A DNA stretch of 19,912 nt from STD2-77 sp964503935 (GCA_964503935.1 CAZDCJ010000019.1:1-19912), one strand, 5' to 3'; positions 1-7,121 are shown, numbered from the stretch's first letter. The notes: a model not told the origin generated them from the sequence alone. Translations and numbers: made by a program.

Positions 1-67
1 CGCTTAACTTCCTTGAAAATTCATTGTCGTGTGTGAGGCTTGCTTTATAGTACCCCTGAACCTGCTC

Positions 68-151
68 TTGACAAATGTGATAAAATATGCAATAATGAAA
101 TGTTGAAGTTATGGCACGCAATATTGCTTTTGTAGGATATTGCGCTATAAT
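68..151 (+). promoter_or_regulatory. Candidate promoters for the first gene
   Basis: Two sigma-70-type candidates lie here. The better one is TTGCTT (124-129), a 16-base spacer and a perfect TATAAT (146-151), which would start transcription about 40 bases before the ATG at 204. A second, upstream pair is TTGACA (68-73), 17 bases and AATAAT (91-96). Bases 1-67 show nothing else that I can call. Confidence 0.5.
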
Positions 152-203
152 TTCCTCGAAGTGTACATCTTAAAAAATGGGAAATGAGAAAGGAGGAAGA
201 CGC

Positions 204-650
204 ATGGATGAAGAGAATGATGCTTTTCGGATAATGCCTTCTTGTTATTCTCTTTTAGCTTTTTTAAGAGATTTAGGTTCACGCCCCGTCAAAGATGCTA
301 AATGCCGGGGAGAAAAATATCTGCGGGCAAGTTTTTTCGGAAGCATTCCTGTCATAATCGAATGGGACATGCAGGGGGATATCTCGGGAGATATCGATTT
401 TCGCGGAGTGGACGATGACTCAATCGAAGATATCATCGAGAAATTCGCTAAGATCGGAGTGGCTATGACCGTAGAGGATACCGATTTTTTCCGCATAGGG
501 CATTTCCAGCTTGAGATAAGACATCTGAGTAAGCCGGTATGCTTCTTGGAAAAAATAGTAAAAGAAGCCGAGAAAGATCGGCGGACAGAGACAGAAATGG
601 CAAAGCGACAAAACGACGTCGCTTACTCGCTTACGCCTCCTCATTGTTAA
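204..650 (+). CDS. Hypothetical small protein, unknown family
   Basis: A soluble 148-residue protein with no signal peptide or membrane segment. I do not recognise the family. The start is ATG 204, because AGGAGG at 191-196 lies 7 bases upstream; the frame is open back to 177 but that start has no ribosome site. The middle is acidic and alternates hydrophobic and charged residues (around GDISGDIDFRGVDDDSIEDI), followed by a Lys/Glu-rich helix-like tail. It is one of few genes in the window with a textbook SD. Its last codons and the stop TAA form part of an intrinsic terminator (626-662). A DUF1294 membrane gene starts 21 bases downstream. Function unknown; that it is a gene is fairly sure from the SD, promoter and terminator. 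Confidence 0.7.
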   Translation: MDEENDAFRIMPSCYSLLAFLRDLGSRPVKDAKCRGEKYLRASFFGSIPVIIEWDMQGDISGDIDFRGVDDDSIEDIIEKFAKIGVAMTVEDTDFFRIGHFQLEIRHLSKPVCFLEKIVKEAEKDRRTETEMAKRQNDVAYSLTPPHC

Positions 651-662
651 GCGAGATTTTTT
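626..662 (+). terminator. Intrinsic terminator overlapping the stop codon
   Basis: CTCGCTTA (626-633) pairs perfectly with TAAGCGAG (648-655), with a 14-base loop, followed by A and TTTTTT (657-662). The right arm contains the TAA stop (648-650) of the gene at 204-650, so the hairpin is built from coding sequence. Confidence 0.75.
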
Positions 663-671
663 ATTTACAAT

Positions 672-977
672 ATGATTCATATTATGATTATGCCGTATTA
701 TCTGGCGGTCCTATCCGCCGCCTTCACCCTCATAAATCTTTTCTCTTTCTTCCTCATGCTCGACGACAAGAAGAAATCGCGGCTCTCGCTGCGGCGCACT
801 TCGGAAGGGGAGCTGCTTTTCGTTGCTATCTGCTTCGGGGCTGCGGGAATCTTCGCGGGGATGTTTATCGGCCATCACAAGACGCAAAAGCTTATCTTTC
901 TTGTCGGGGTACCGCTCGCGCTCCTTCAGAATCTGGCGCTCTTGTATGTCGTTTATCTGCAATTTGCGGACTTATGA
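672..977 (+). CDS. DUF1294 family membrane protein
   Basis: A 101-residue membrane protein matching DUF1294 in order and length: an N-terminal helix (about 7-28), a cytoplasmic turn with DDKKKSRLSLRRTSEGELL, a second glycine-rich helix (about 48-66), the family motif GHHKTQKLIF (HKT core) near 67-76, and a last hydrophobic stretch (about 77-97). The function of DUF1294 is unknown. The start is uncertain: ATG 672 and ATG 690 are both in frame, neither with an SD, and the U-run of the preceding terminator ends only 9 bases before 672. It is therefore either read through from upstream or served by a promoter buried in the terminator tail, for example TTTACA at 664-669. Confidence 0.8.
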   Translation: MIHIMIMPYYLAVLSAAFTLINLFSFFLMLDDKKKSRLSLRRTSEGELLFVAICFGAAGIFAGMFIGHHKTQKLIFLVGVPLALLQNLALLYVVYLQFADL

Positions 978-1071
978 AAACTTGTCTTATTCAAGATTTA
1001 CAACGGATAATCAAGCGATGCTTGTCGGGAATAATGGATTAGGAATTGTCTGTGGTTTTATGGTTTGCGGG

Positions 1072-1097
1072 AACGGATCTTAAGATCCGTTTCTTTT
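1072..1097 (+). terminator. Palindromic hairpin terminator
   Basis: A perfect 20-base palindrome: AACGGATC (1072-1079), loop TTAA, GATCCGTT (1084-1091), then TCTTTT. It lies 95 bases after the DUF1294 stop and probably ends that transcript. Confidence 0.6.
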
Positions 1098-1159
1098 GGT
1101 CTTACTCCAGGAAAAATATCGTTGAGTCGGATCAAGGCACGAGTAGGCCTAAAACCTCA

Positions 1160-1183
1160 GGGAACAGGTTTAAACCTGTTCCC
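1160..1183. repeat. Perfect 24-base palindrome centred on TTTAAA
   Basis: The left half GGGAACAGGTTT is followed directly by its exact reverse complement. There is no U-run, so a terminator is unlikely. It resembles the palindrome at 1072-1091 in beginning with GGGAAC (1070-1075 there) and being centred on TTAA, so both may belong to one family of palindromic elements. Confidence 0.6.
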
Positions 1184-1565
1184 GCTGCATGAATGCGCGC
1201 GGAACAAATTCCTAGCTTACTAGAATAAACCTTGCCTCGCCGAAGTATTTACGGAGGTGGGTGGCGTAAAATGCCGGATGTGCGGATTCATAATTTTGAG
1301 CAATAATAGGGGGGGGCAATTTCGTCCCAATGCCGCAGGGTTGCCAGATAATCACTTAGAGACTATAATTACCTTCACACGCTTGTATTTTGAGGAGCTC
1401 TGCCCCCGATTCCTCATGTCCTTCATAATAATTCGTTCATCCTGTCTCTGGACGCTGTCGGGGCTTGCTCTGCATATTTGCAGTGTGAGTTCGGGTGGCG
1501 TTTTGTCTTTTCAAAGTCCGAGCTTGACCATTGGATCCCACATTTAAATAGATATATGCAAACAT

Positions 1566-2420
1566 ATGAATGCTAAAAAAAATATCATAAAATCCCCGTA
1601 CACGGAGGAGCAGGTCCGGCTCATCCGAAATACCGTCGCGCGCGGGGCGACGGACGATGAGTTCAAGCTCTTCCTCTATACGGCGGTCCGCACCGGACTG
1701 GATCCGCTTACCAAACAGATCCATTTCGTGAAGCGTGGCGGACAGGCGACAATCCAGACCGGCATCGACGGCTACCGCGCTATCGCGGAAAGCAAAGGCG
1801 AATTGGCCGGCATCGATGATGCGGTCTATGACACCGAGACCGCGCCGCATCCCGACAAGGCCACCGTCACGGTCTATCGGCTGGTGGACGGCCGTAGAGT
1901 CTCTTTCACCGCTTCCGCAAGGTGGACGGAATATGCGCCGCAAGGCGCGCAGTCTTTCATGTGGAACAAGATGCCCTATCTCATGCTTGCCAAATGCGCC
2001 GAGGCGCTCGCGCTTCGCAAAGCATTCCCCGGCGATCTTTCCGGCATCTATACGGATGAAGAGATGGCGCAGGCGGAAGGGACAGGAACGGCTTCTCCGC
2101 GCGGACCTTCCTTCGCGCGCGCTATCCGGATCGCGGAGGAGGGTGAGGCGGCGCAGGAAGGCGAGATAGGAGATATACGGGAAGGCGAAGAAGAAGTGGA
2201 GTGCTATTGCACGGTCTGCGGAGAGCGAGGGGTAAGGGGCAAGCGCGGATATTATTGCCCCAATTACCGCAAGGAAAATCACCGCAAGGCGGGCAAGAGG
2301 CGATGGGAGCTCGTCGGGCGGGAAGAGAAGGAGCGCCGGGAAAAGGAGGCGCGGGAGCTGCTCAAAGAGATGGAGGAAGGCGAGAAGAAAAAGGCGCGGG
2401 GGGAGAAGGCTCCTTTCTGA
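1566..2420 (+). CDS. bet: Bet/RecT-type single-strand annealing protein
   Basis: A 284-residue protein whose first ~170 residues read as the phage recombination protein Bet (Red-beta/RecT superfamily): YTEEQVRLIRNTVARGATDD near the start, FLYTAVRTGLDPLTKQIHFV (36-55), the TIQTGIDGYRAIAE motif (62-75), SARWTEYAP (118-125) and MLAKCAEALALRKAFP (140-155). These proteins anneal complementary single strands during homologous recombination, usually with a partner exonuclease and SSB; neither is in this window. After an acidic linker come CTVC (215-218), C231 and H239, a possible zinc site, and then a highly charged Lys/Glu helix. No SD precedes ATG 1566. Two hairpins follow the stop. An isolated bet suggests a phage remnant or a domesticated gene. 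Family call strong, role in this cell inferred. Confidence 0.9.
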   Translation: MNAKKNIIKSPYTEEQVRLIRNTVARGATDDEFKLFLYTAVRTGLDPLTKQIHFVKRGGQATIQTGIDGYRAIAESKGELAGIDDAVYDTETAPHPDKATVTVYRLVDGRRVSFTASARWTEYAPQGAQSFMWNKMPYLMLAKCAEALALRKAFPGDLSGIYTDEEMAQAEGTGTASPRGPSFARAIRIAEEGEAAQEGEIGDIREGEEEVECYCTVCGERGVRGKRGYYCPNYRKENHRKAGKRRWELVGREEKERREKEARELLKEMEEGEKKKARGEKAPF

Positions 2421-2501
2421 TCCTTCAGTCGTTCTTTGGCAAGATCGTCCTTATTCCTCCGTCCTTTCCGGTGCCTGCGTCCCGCCTATTATCAAGGAAG
2501 A

Positions 2502-2542
2502 GCCCCGGAATCGGGGCAAAGGACCGCGCGCGGTCCTTTTTT
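2502..2542 (+). terminator. Tandem hairpins ending the bet transcript
   Basis: The first hairpin is GCCCCG (2502-2507), loop GAAT, CGGGGC (2512-2517). The second is a perfect palindrome: AAAGGACCGCG (2518-2528) is followed directly by its reverse complement (2529-2539), which runs into a T-tract (2537-2542). The symmetric A/T ends would let it work in both directions. Confidence 0.8.
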
Positions 2543-2579
2543 GACATAAACATATCCGTATGGGAAAATGGAATATAAT
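2541..2579 (+). promoter_or_regulatory. Candidate promoter for the glycosidase-like gene
   Basis: TTGACA (2541-2546) begins inside the T-run of the preceding terminator. At 17 bases it faces GAAAAT (2564-2569), with a TG at 2561-2562 that fits an extended -10. A perfect TATAAT lies at 2574-2579 but is 27 bases from TTGACA. Either choice puts an ATG at 2568 inside the promoter, which supports a later start codon. Confidence 0.5.
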
Positions 2580-2609
2580 ATCACTGGTTTTCAGGGAGGA
2601 ATGAAGATA

Positions 2610-3554
2610 ATGGATCCGGTAAAGAAGATAATGGCAGTCTTTCTCGCGGCGGCTGTATTTTTTTTCGCCCTGCGGCTCATCCATCTCGCAGTCGAGGATG
2701 CTGCGGTCTCACCGGCTGCGGATGCGCTGCCGCTCCAGGGCGTGTATGATTACGGCAATATCTCTTCGGAAAGATGCCTTGCCAATCTCGACGAGATAGG
2801 AGAGGCCGGACTTGATCTGGTGCTCTGCTATACTTCGGGATCGCGGAAAAACGATGCGGCGGAGTTCAAGGCCTATCTGGATCGGGCCAAAGACAATCGC
2901 CTCCAGGTCATCTGGGATTTCAACGAGCTGGTCGGCGATCCCGACGCGTCTTCCAGGGCGGTACAGGTGGTCCGCATGGTGAAGGACCATCCGGCGACCT
3001 GGGGGTATTATGTCGGAGACGAGAACATTCCGGAGCAGGCTGCCGAGGTGCGGGAGATGTCGGCAGCGGTCCACGCGGCCGATCCCGGGCATCCGCGGCT
3101 CTATGTCGGGAACTATACTTCCGATGCGCTTACCCCGTTTTCCGATTCGGCCGAGTATCTCGGATTGGACGTCTATCCGATCGGAAGCGGCAAGGATTCG
3201 GAAGAGATGGTAAGCGAAGTCGGTATCACGGCCCGGGAGCTAGGGATATATAACGCGATGCATGGCAAGAAGACGGTCATGGTTCTCCAGGCTTTCGATT
3301 GGACGGATGAGCCGCGGGAGGCTCCTCTGTCCTGGAGGCACAAGCGTCCGCCCAGCCGCCTCGAGATGCGCCGGATGCGCGATCTCGCGATTGCGGAAGC
3401 GGAGCCGGAGATCATCCTGTGGTTCTCTTACTACCATCTGGAAAAGGACGAGGGTTTATGGGAGGATTTCATCTGGGCCGCGACGGGGGACAAGGAGGAC
3501 ATCAGAAGGAATAAAAATAAAAACGGAAATATCCAGACAAAGACGCAGGCTTGA
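2610..3554 (+). CDS. Membrane-anchored TIM-barrel glycoside hydrolase-like protein
   Basis: 314 residues from ATG 2610, chosen because AGGGAGGA (2593-2600) is 9 bases upstream; in-frame ATGs at 2568 and 2601 lie in the promoter or touch the SD. Residues 7-24 form an uncleaved signal anchor, so the catalytic part is outside the cytoplasm. The rest has the rhythm of a (beta/alpha)8 glycosidase: GVYDYGN (44-50), LDLVLCY (68-74), QVIWDFNE (99-106), WGYYVGDENIPEQ (131-143) with candidate acid/base E138, YLGLDVYPIG (183-192), TVMVLQAFDW (222-231) and EIILWFSYYHL (267-277). It may trim glycans of the envelope or a host surface. The superfamily call is inferred from these barrel-strand motifs and the exact family is unknown. 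The tail is Lys/Asn-rich. Confidence 0.7.
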   Translation: MDPVKKIMAVFLAAAVFFFALRLIHLAVEDAAVSPAADALPLQGVYDYGNISSERCLANLDEIGEAGLDLVLCYTSGSRKNDAAEFKAYLDRAKDNRLQVIWDFNELVGDPDASSRAVQVVRMVKDHPATWGYYVGDENIPEQAAEVREMSAAVHAADPGHPRLYVGNYTSDALTPFSDSAEYLGLDVYPIGSGKDSEEMVSEVGITARELGIYNAMHGKKTVMVLQAFDWTDEPREAPLSWRHKRPPSRLEMRRMRDLAIAEAEPEIILWFSYYHLEKDEGLWEDFIWAATGDKEDIRRNKNKNGNIQTKTQA

Positions 3555-3595
3555 TATTTCGAAATGAAGTTGATATCAAGCCGATGATTTATCGG
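3548..3595. repeat. Two hairpins at the end of the glycosidase-like gene
   Basis: GGCTTGATAT (3548-3557, containing the TGA stop) pairs with ATATCAAGCC (3573-3582), and CCGAT (3581-3585) pairs with ATCGG (3591-3595). No U-run follows, so this may protect the mRNA end or be a weak terminator. The remaining gap to 3742 shows nothing except an isolated TATAAT at 3724-3729. Confidence 0.4.
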
Positions 3596-3742
3596 CATAT
3601 CGGAGGCTGTCTCATAAAGAGATCGCTTCCATCTTTTTTATTTTTCTGGATAGGATTGGCCTTGTGAGATGATATCATGGATGTTTGGAGGTCGGCTTGC
3701 GATGCGGCATTTTCAATCTCTCGTATAATATCGGGCGAATTT

Positions 3743-3769
3743 TTGATAATCGAGAGTTGATGCTATAAT
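3743..3769 (+). promoter_or_regulatory. Extended -10 promoter
   Basis: TTGATA (3743-3748), a 15-base spacer and TGC-TATAAT (3761-3769). It would give a leader of roughly 75 bases before ATG 3857. The leader contains a GTCATTCCGA word, a possible fragment of the repeats found at 9187 and 16456. Confidence 0.55.
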
Positions 3770-3856
3770 TATGCCATCTGCCGCCTTATGGACCGCCAGT
3801 CGTCATTCCGATCGCAAACGACAATTACGCTCTACTTTTAAATCTAATTTAAAATC

Positions 3857-5683
3857 ATGTTTGAATTTTTCAATCCAAGACCGGATCTTAAGAAAGGGGA
3901 GGGGGGGAGCCGGGAAGAGGAAGATTCGGACTGGGATATTTATGGCCATGACGAGGCGCATCCTTACCAAGCGGCTTCGGCCGAGGATATCAGCGGATTC
4001 AAAGATGAGATCGAAGATAAAATCGTCGAGAAGGCCATCGGTCTGGGAATCACTACCCGGGAAGAACTGGAGAAGATGGCCGACTTATCAGGCTTGGACT
4101 TGGGATATTTCGAGGGCCTTGAACAAGAGGATCTTACCCGAAAGGATGCGCCGGCTTGGACCAGGAGGGACCTGGAGATAATGAGGGACAATGTCGAGGA
4201 AGCGCTTGCCGAATGCCAGAGAAGCGGCAAGGGGTTGAAGCTGGAACCCAAAGCGGATGCGTTGAAAAAGATTACGGATTATCTGGAAAAGCATCACCAT
4301 ACCATCAACATGGGCCAGTTATTCCTTCTTGCTTTTTCTTATGATTCCAATGTCATACAGGATTTGGCAGACAAAGGTCTGGATATCAAAGTGGGGCATT
4401 ATAATGTGCCGCTCGGAACCATGATAAATAGCTCCGAAATCACCGAGAAGATGAATGATTTCGGTCCTCAGGATGCCGATCACCATCACTTCGGCCAATA
4501 TTCCTATTCCGACAGGAATATGTTTGAGGACAGCGGGACGAGATTCTCTTTTGAGGTTTTCCGGGGCCTGTCTCCTGCGGAGGATAATGATACGGCGAGG
4601 GGCGTTGGGCGTCTGCTAGAGGAAGAAGAATATATCCAGCGGATATATCTCATGCCTTTGGAAGTCGATGAGAAAAGACTGGATAAGTTTAACGAGGACC
4701 TGAGGAACGATGTCGGCATTTCCCTCATGGCGGGAGATAACGGATGCAGTTTTGAAGAATTTTCAAAAAACCGGGACAAGATCGCCCATTATCTGGCGAC
4801 TGACCTGGGCGTAGAGGAAGGCAAGATAGCGGAAAATATCGACGGCTTTATCGGCTATGAAGTATCCGATGTCTCGCTGGTCGAATTCGATGATTTCAGG
4901 ATAGATCCGGATGCCGAGAGCAGCGAAAATTTCAAAGCCCTCAAGTCTTACGAGAAGGTACTGCTGAGCGGTGAAGGACATGAGCAGTTCCGGACACAGT
5001 TCCTCGGGATGTTAGAAGATAGCGGTTACGACATTGACGAGGTCAAGGAGCTCGCCGCTACTCATCCCGAAGAGGTCGTCCGGATCATCATGGATGTCAT
5101 GGCGAGAAATATAGACTCTTATGTAGGAAAGGATAATGGCCAGGAATGGAATGAGCGCTATGAGGATTCCAATGTCGCCGCGCTGGAAATCTTGCAGGGC
5201 GGAAAGGCGAACTGTTGGGGTTGGATGACGGTATGCATCGATGCCAAAGTGGTTCTGGAGGCAGAAGGCGTGCCCAATCTGGACAAGATCGCGATGTTTC
5301 CCGCTTATTCGACGCATGCCGAACATGTCTGGGTGGCTATGGCCACGGAAAGCAGGAAGGACGAGGTCAGCTGCACATGCGTAGATCCTACTAGGGACGG
5401 CAGGGGTGGCAATAATGCGATAGATATGAAGGATTGGCATTCTTATGGTGTAAGCAAATACGATACGATAATGGCAGCCGTGAGGGATGTGCAGGACCTG
5501 CATAAAGTGCAAGGGGCTATCGAGGCGATGCAATATGATCCTTATTTCGGTGAAGACAAACTGGAAAAAATCGGAGTGGCAGGGGATGAGGCAAGTACGG
5601 CAGATGCCGGTAAGCGGATGTTGGATCGCGTCATGGTAAGGATAAATGAGCTTAAGGCAGAACGGGGAATAGGTGAGGTGTAG
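3857..5683 (+). CDS. Large protein with C-terminal transglutaminase-like triad
   Basis: 608 residues, acidic, with no signal peptide or transmembrane helix, so apparently cytoplasmic. Residues 1-400 are unrecognised: a charged N-terminus, helical stretches, and a His-rich patch (DADHHHFGQYSY). The C-terminal third holds C453 in GGKANCWGWMTVCIDAK, H490 in HAEHVWVAM and D510 in CVDPTRDG. The order and spacing (Cys +37 His +20 Asp) fit the transglutaminase/papain-like core, where Cys starts a helix and His and Asp sit on adjacent strands. Such enzymes cleave or cross-link proteins. No SD is seen at ATG 3857 (upstream is AT-rich). It is alone in its unit, with a hairpin after the stop. Family assignment is inferred from the triad only; substrate unknown. 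Confidence 0.75.
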   Translation: MFEFFNPRPDLKKGEGGSREEEDSDWDIYGHDEAHPYQAASAEDISGFKDEIEDKIVEKAIGLGITTREELEKMADLSGLDLGYFEGLEQEDLTRKDAPAWTRRDLEIMRDNVEEALAECQRSGKGLKLEPKADALKKITDYLEKHHHTINMGQLFLLAFSYDSNVIQDLADKGLDIKVGHYNVPLGTMINSSEITEKMNDFGPQDADHHHFGQYSYSDRNMFEDSGTRFSFEVFRGLSPAEDNDTARGVGRLLEEEEYIQRIYLMPLEVDEKRLDKFNEDLRNDVGISLMAGDNGCSFEEFSKNRDKIAHYLATDLGVEEGKIAENIDGFIGYEVSDVSLVEFDDFRIDPDAESSENFKALKSYEKVLLSGEGHEQFRTQFLGMLEDSGYDIDEVKELAATHPEEVVRIIMDVMARNIDSYVGKDNGQEWNERYEDSNVAALEILQGGKANCWGWMTVCIDAKVVLEAEGVPNLDKIAMFPAYSTHAEHVWVAMATESRKDEVSCTCVDPTRDGRGGNNAIDMKDWHSYGVSKYDTIMAAVRDVQDLHKVQGAIEAMQYDPYFGEDKLEKIGVAGDEASTADAGKRMLDRVMVRINELKAERGIGEV

Positions 5684-5700
5684 GGAGAGTTTATCCTAGA

Positions 5701-5733
5701 TACCGGACAATCCTCTAAGAAATTGTTCCGGTA
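5701..5733. terminator. Hairpin after the transglutaminase-like gene
   Basis: TACCGGACAAT (5701-5711) pairs with ATTGTTCCGGTA (5722-5733) with one bulged T. It lies 18 bases after the stop. No U-run follows, so termination there is uncertain. Confidence 0.45.
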
Positions 5734-5752
5734 TGCAGACTATATTGATAAC

Positions 5753-5902
5753 CTGTATCAAAAATAATCCACCATCTCCCTCCGGTCTTTTCCGGATACA
5801 AAACCATAAAATCTCGTCAAAATAATCCATTATTCTTCCTCGATTTTCTGCTTTTTCGCTCGGAAAATCCTCGGAAATAGATAGCAGCTATTTTTGATAC
5901 AG
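5753..5902. repeat. 150-base segment bounded by 14-base inverted repeats
   Basis: CTGTATCAAAAATA (5753-5766) is exactly repeated in inverse orientation at 5889-5902. Inside, AAAATAATCCA occurs twice (5761-5771 and about 5821-5831). No obvious target-site duplication flanks it. It could be a tiny non-autonomous element (MITE-like) or a long-range hairpin. The right arm overlaps the apparent TTG start of the next ORF. Confidence 0.45.
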
Positions 5903-6346
5903 ATTCTAATCTTAAACATACGTCTTTCTGAGAATCCTGCGTTCGGAGAAGGGAAAGAGAAAAAAGAAAAGGAGATTTCGAGCTACAGGGAAGCGGTTGA
6001 TTGCCTGAAGGAGACGGGTGAAGATGGAGCGAAATCCGAGCCGTTCCAAAATTTCGTTGAGCAAAAGCAAGAAGAGGCCGATGCTATAGACAATCATGCT
6101 CCGCGTCTGGTGATGAGCATGCGGATGGCTGTCGTTTACTACTTGGCCGGTTTCAGGGAGTATGCCGTAGAAAGCCTTGAGGAAATGGAAGAAGCGGATA
6201 TGGCGGAAGATCTGCGGGCTGGCATCGAAGAGATCAAGAAGAAAATAGAGGCTGGCGAAGAGATCGGATCTGATTTTTTTGATAAGAAATTCAAAGTGGT
6301 CTTGACGGACAAGGACAAGGAGGGACGGGAGGAAATATTATTTTAA
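5894..6346 (+). pseudogene. Acidic helical ORF, probably 5'-truncated
   Basis: The frame is open from a TTG at 5894 (150 codons). Residues from about 25 on look coding: EISSYREAVDCLKETGE, then AVVYYLAGFREYAVESLEEM, which has TPR-like helix spacing, then a Glu/Lys-rich end. The first ~20 residues are derived from the inverted-repeat arm and AT-rich intergenic DNA. There is no SD and no ATG until codon 73 (MSMRMAV). I therefore read it as a gene that lost its 5' end, or one with an unusual start near AAAAGGAG-ATT at about 5978. A strong terminator follows (6390-6419), as expected for a once functional gene. Product family not recognised. Confidence 0.45.
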
Positions 6347-6389
6347 ATACTTAGTTTTAGTCAGGAGCGATTTCTATTTTCGGATATAA

Positions 6390-6419
6390 AAAACAATCCC
6401 TCGAATAAGGGATTGTTTT
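6390..6419. terminator. Bidirectional-looking terminator
   Basis: AAAACAATCCCT (6390-6401), loop CGAATA, AGGGATTGTTTT (6408-6419). The 12-base perfect stem has A/T ends that give a U-run on either strand. Confidence 0.75.
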
Positions 6420-6541
6420 AGCATGTAGTCTACTGCATTGAGAATTTAAACCCCATCGTGCAAGATGTTAAGAAATGGTATGAAGCTTTGGTGCTATCTA
6501 ACCTCTAAGTTAAGTCAATATTTTAGCTTCATCATCTATCC

Positions 6542-6569
6542 TTGACAAAATTATGTTTTTTGCTAAACT
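6542..6569 (+). promoter_or_regulatory. Promoter for the small secreted protein
   Basis: TTGACA (6542-6547), 16-base spacer, TGC-TAAACT (6561-6569, extended -10). The leader of about 85 bases contains a small hairpin AAGGAA (6579-6584) / TTCCTT (6590-6595). The gap 6421-6541 shows nothing else. Confidence 0.6.
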
Positions 6570-6665
6570 TTCTGGCGAAAGGAATGTGGTTCCTTGACGA
6601 ATAATATAGGACACTTGGCACAGACTTTCGAACAACCTGAACTTGAACTTAAAGGGTGAATTAAC

Positions 6666-7043
6666 TTGATAACAAAAATAAAGAAGATAGCAATCATTGG
6701 ATTGCTTTTGGCAATATTATCGGTAACAGCTTTTCCGGCATCAGCATACACGTATGCTTCCGGAACAACAACCCTGCAGGACACTAAAACTCACTATGCG
6801 TTGATCTATAACATTCCATTTAGCAGCTTCCAATCCCCTTCGTCTTATAAAGTAGGCGGCTATCAATCTTGGGCCCTTCCTTTACTATATCCCCATACCA
6901 ATCCTCAATCTTGGCTGAGACTATCATATGATTCTGGTAGGAAGTCTCTACTGGTAATACCAGAAAGATACACAATGTTATGTCCAAATTATGCTAGAGA
7001 AATATATGTTTACTCGACTACCGGAGGCGGAGGAAGCTGGTAA
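6666..7043 (+). CDS. Small secreted protein, unknown family
   Basis: A 125-residue precursor beginning with TTG 6666, chosen because AAAGGG (6651-6656) lies 9 bases upstream and the signal peptide starts right there. Residues 1-27 are a classic Sec signal (KIKK, hydrophobic core, AFPASA then YTY), giving a mature protein of about 98 residues rich in Tyr, Ser and aromatics and ending in GGGGSW. The mature part has one cysteine (C106) and no recognised domain. The DNA is clearly more AT-rich than the neighbouring genes, and the SD plus signal look Gram-positive-like. A terminator follows at 7081, and the next gene encodes a small membrane protein. Size and pairing recall secreted bacteriocins with membrane immunity proteins, but this is only a resemblance. 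Confidence 0.75.
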   Translation: MITKIKKIAIIGLLLAILSVTAFPASAYTYASGTTTLQDTKTHYALIYNIPFSSFQSPSSYKVGGYQSWALPLLYPHTNPQSWLRLSYDSGRKSLLVIPERYTMLCPNYAREIYVYSTTGGGGSW

Positions 7044-7080
7044 AATAAAATTATAATTTGACTTAAGCCAAGTGATTAAA

Positions 7081-7109
7081 AGACATTCAAAATCGAATGT
7101 CTATTTTTT
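7081..7109 (+). terminator. Intrinsic terminator
   Basis: AGACATTC (7081-7088), loop AAAATC, GAATGTCT (7095-7102), then ATTTTTT. It lies 38 bases after the stop of the secreted-protein gene. Confidence 0.85.
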
Positions 7110-7121
7110 AGAAAAGACTTA

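Larger units (their letters stand above)
978..1565. other. 588-base intergenic gap
   Basis: Apart from the two palindromes, no gene is well supported. On the minus strand a 47-codon frame (GTG 1355 to TAG 1212) reads with plausible composition, ending in ATHLRKYFGEARFILVS, but it has no SD. A plus-strand GTG frame (1257-1547) overlaps it and looks like noise. A 12-base word CTCTGCCCCCGA at 1398-1409 recurs at 8013-8024. TTGACC (1524-1529) followed by the AT-rich run at 1541-1556 is a weak promoter candidate for the next gene. Confidence 0.4.

Noticed and set aside
539..1042. 167-codon plus-strand ORF across the first terminator
   Set aside because: Crosses the 626-662 terminator and overlaps the DUF1294 gene in another frame; the translation lacks any pattern.
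974..1042. 22-codon frame starting in an ATGA overlap with the DUF1294 stop
   Set aside because: Too short, no SD, and the tail of a spurious frame.
1257..1547. 96-codon GTG frame in the gap before bet
   Set aside because: Its only start is a GTG inside a purine run; the composition is not protein-like and it runs into the bet promoter region.
1437..2282. 281-codon minus-strand ORF opposite bet
   Set aside because: Shadow of the GC-rich bet gene, Arg-rich and without any family pattern; bet is clearly the real gene.
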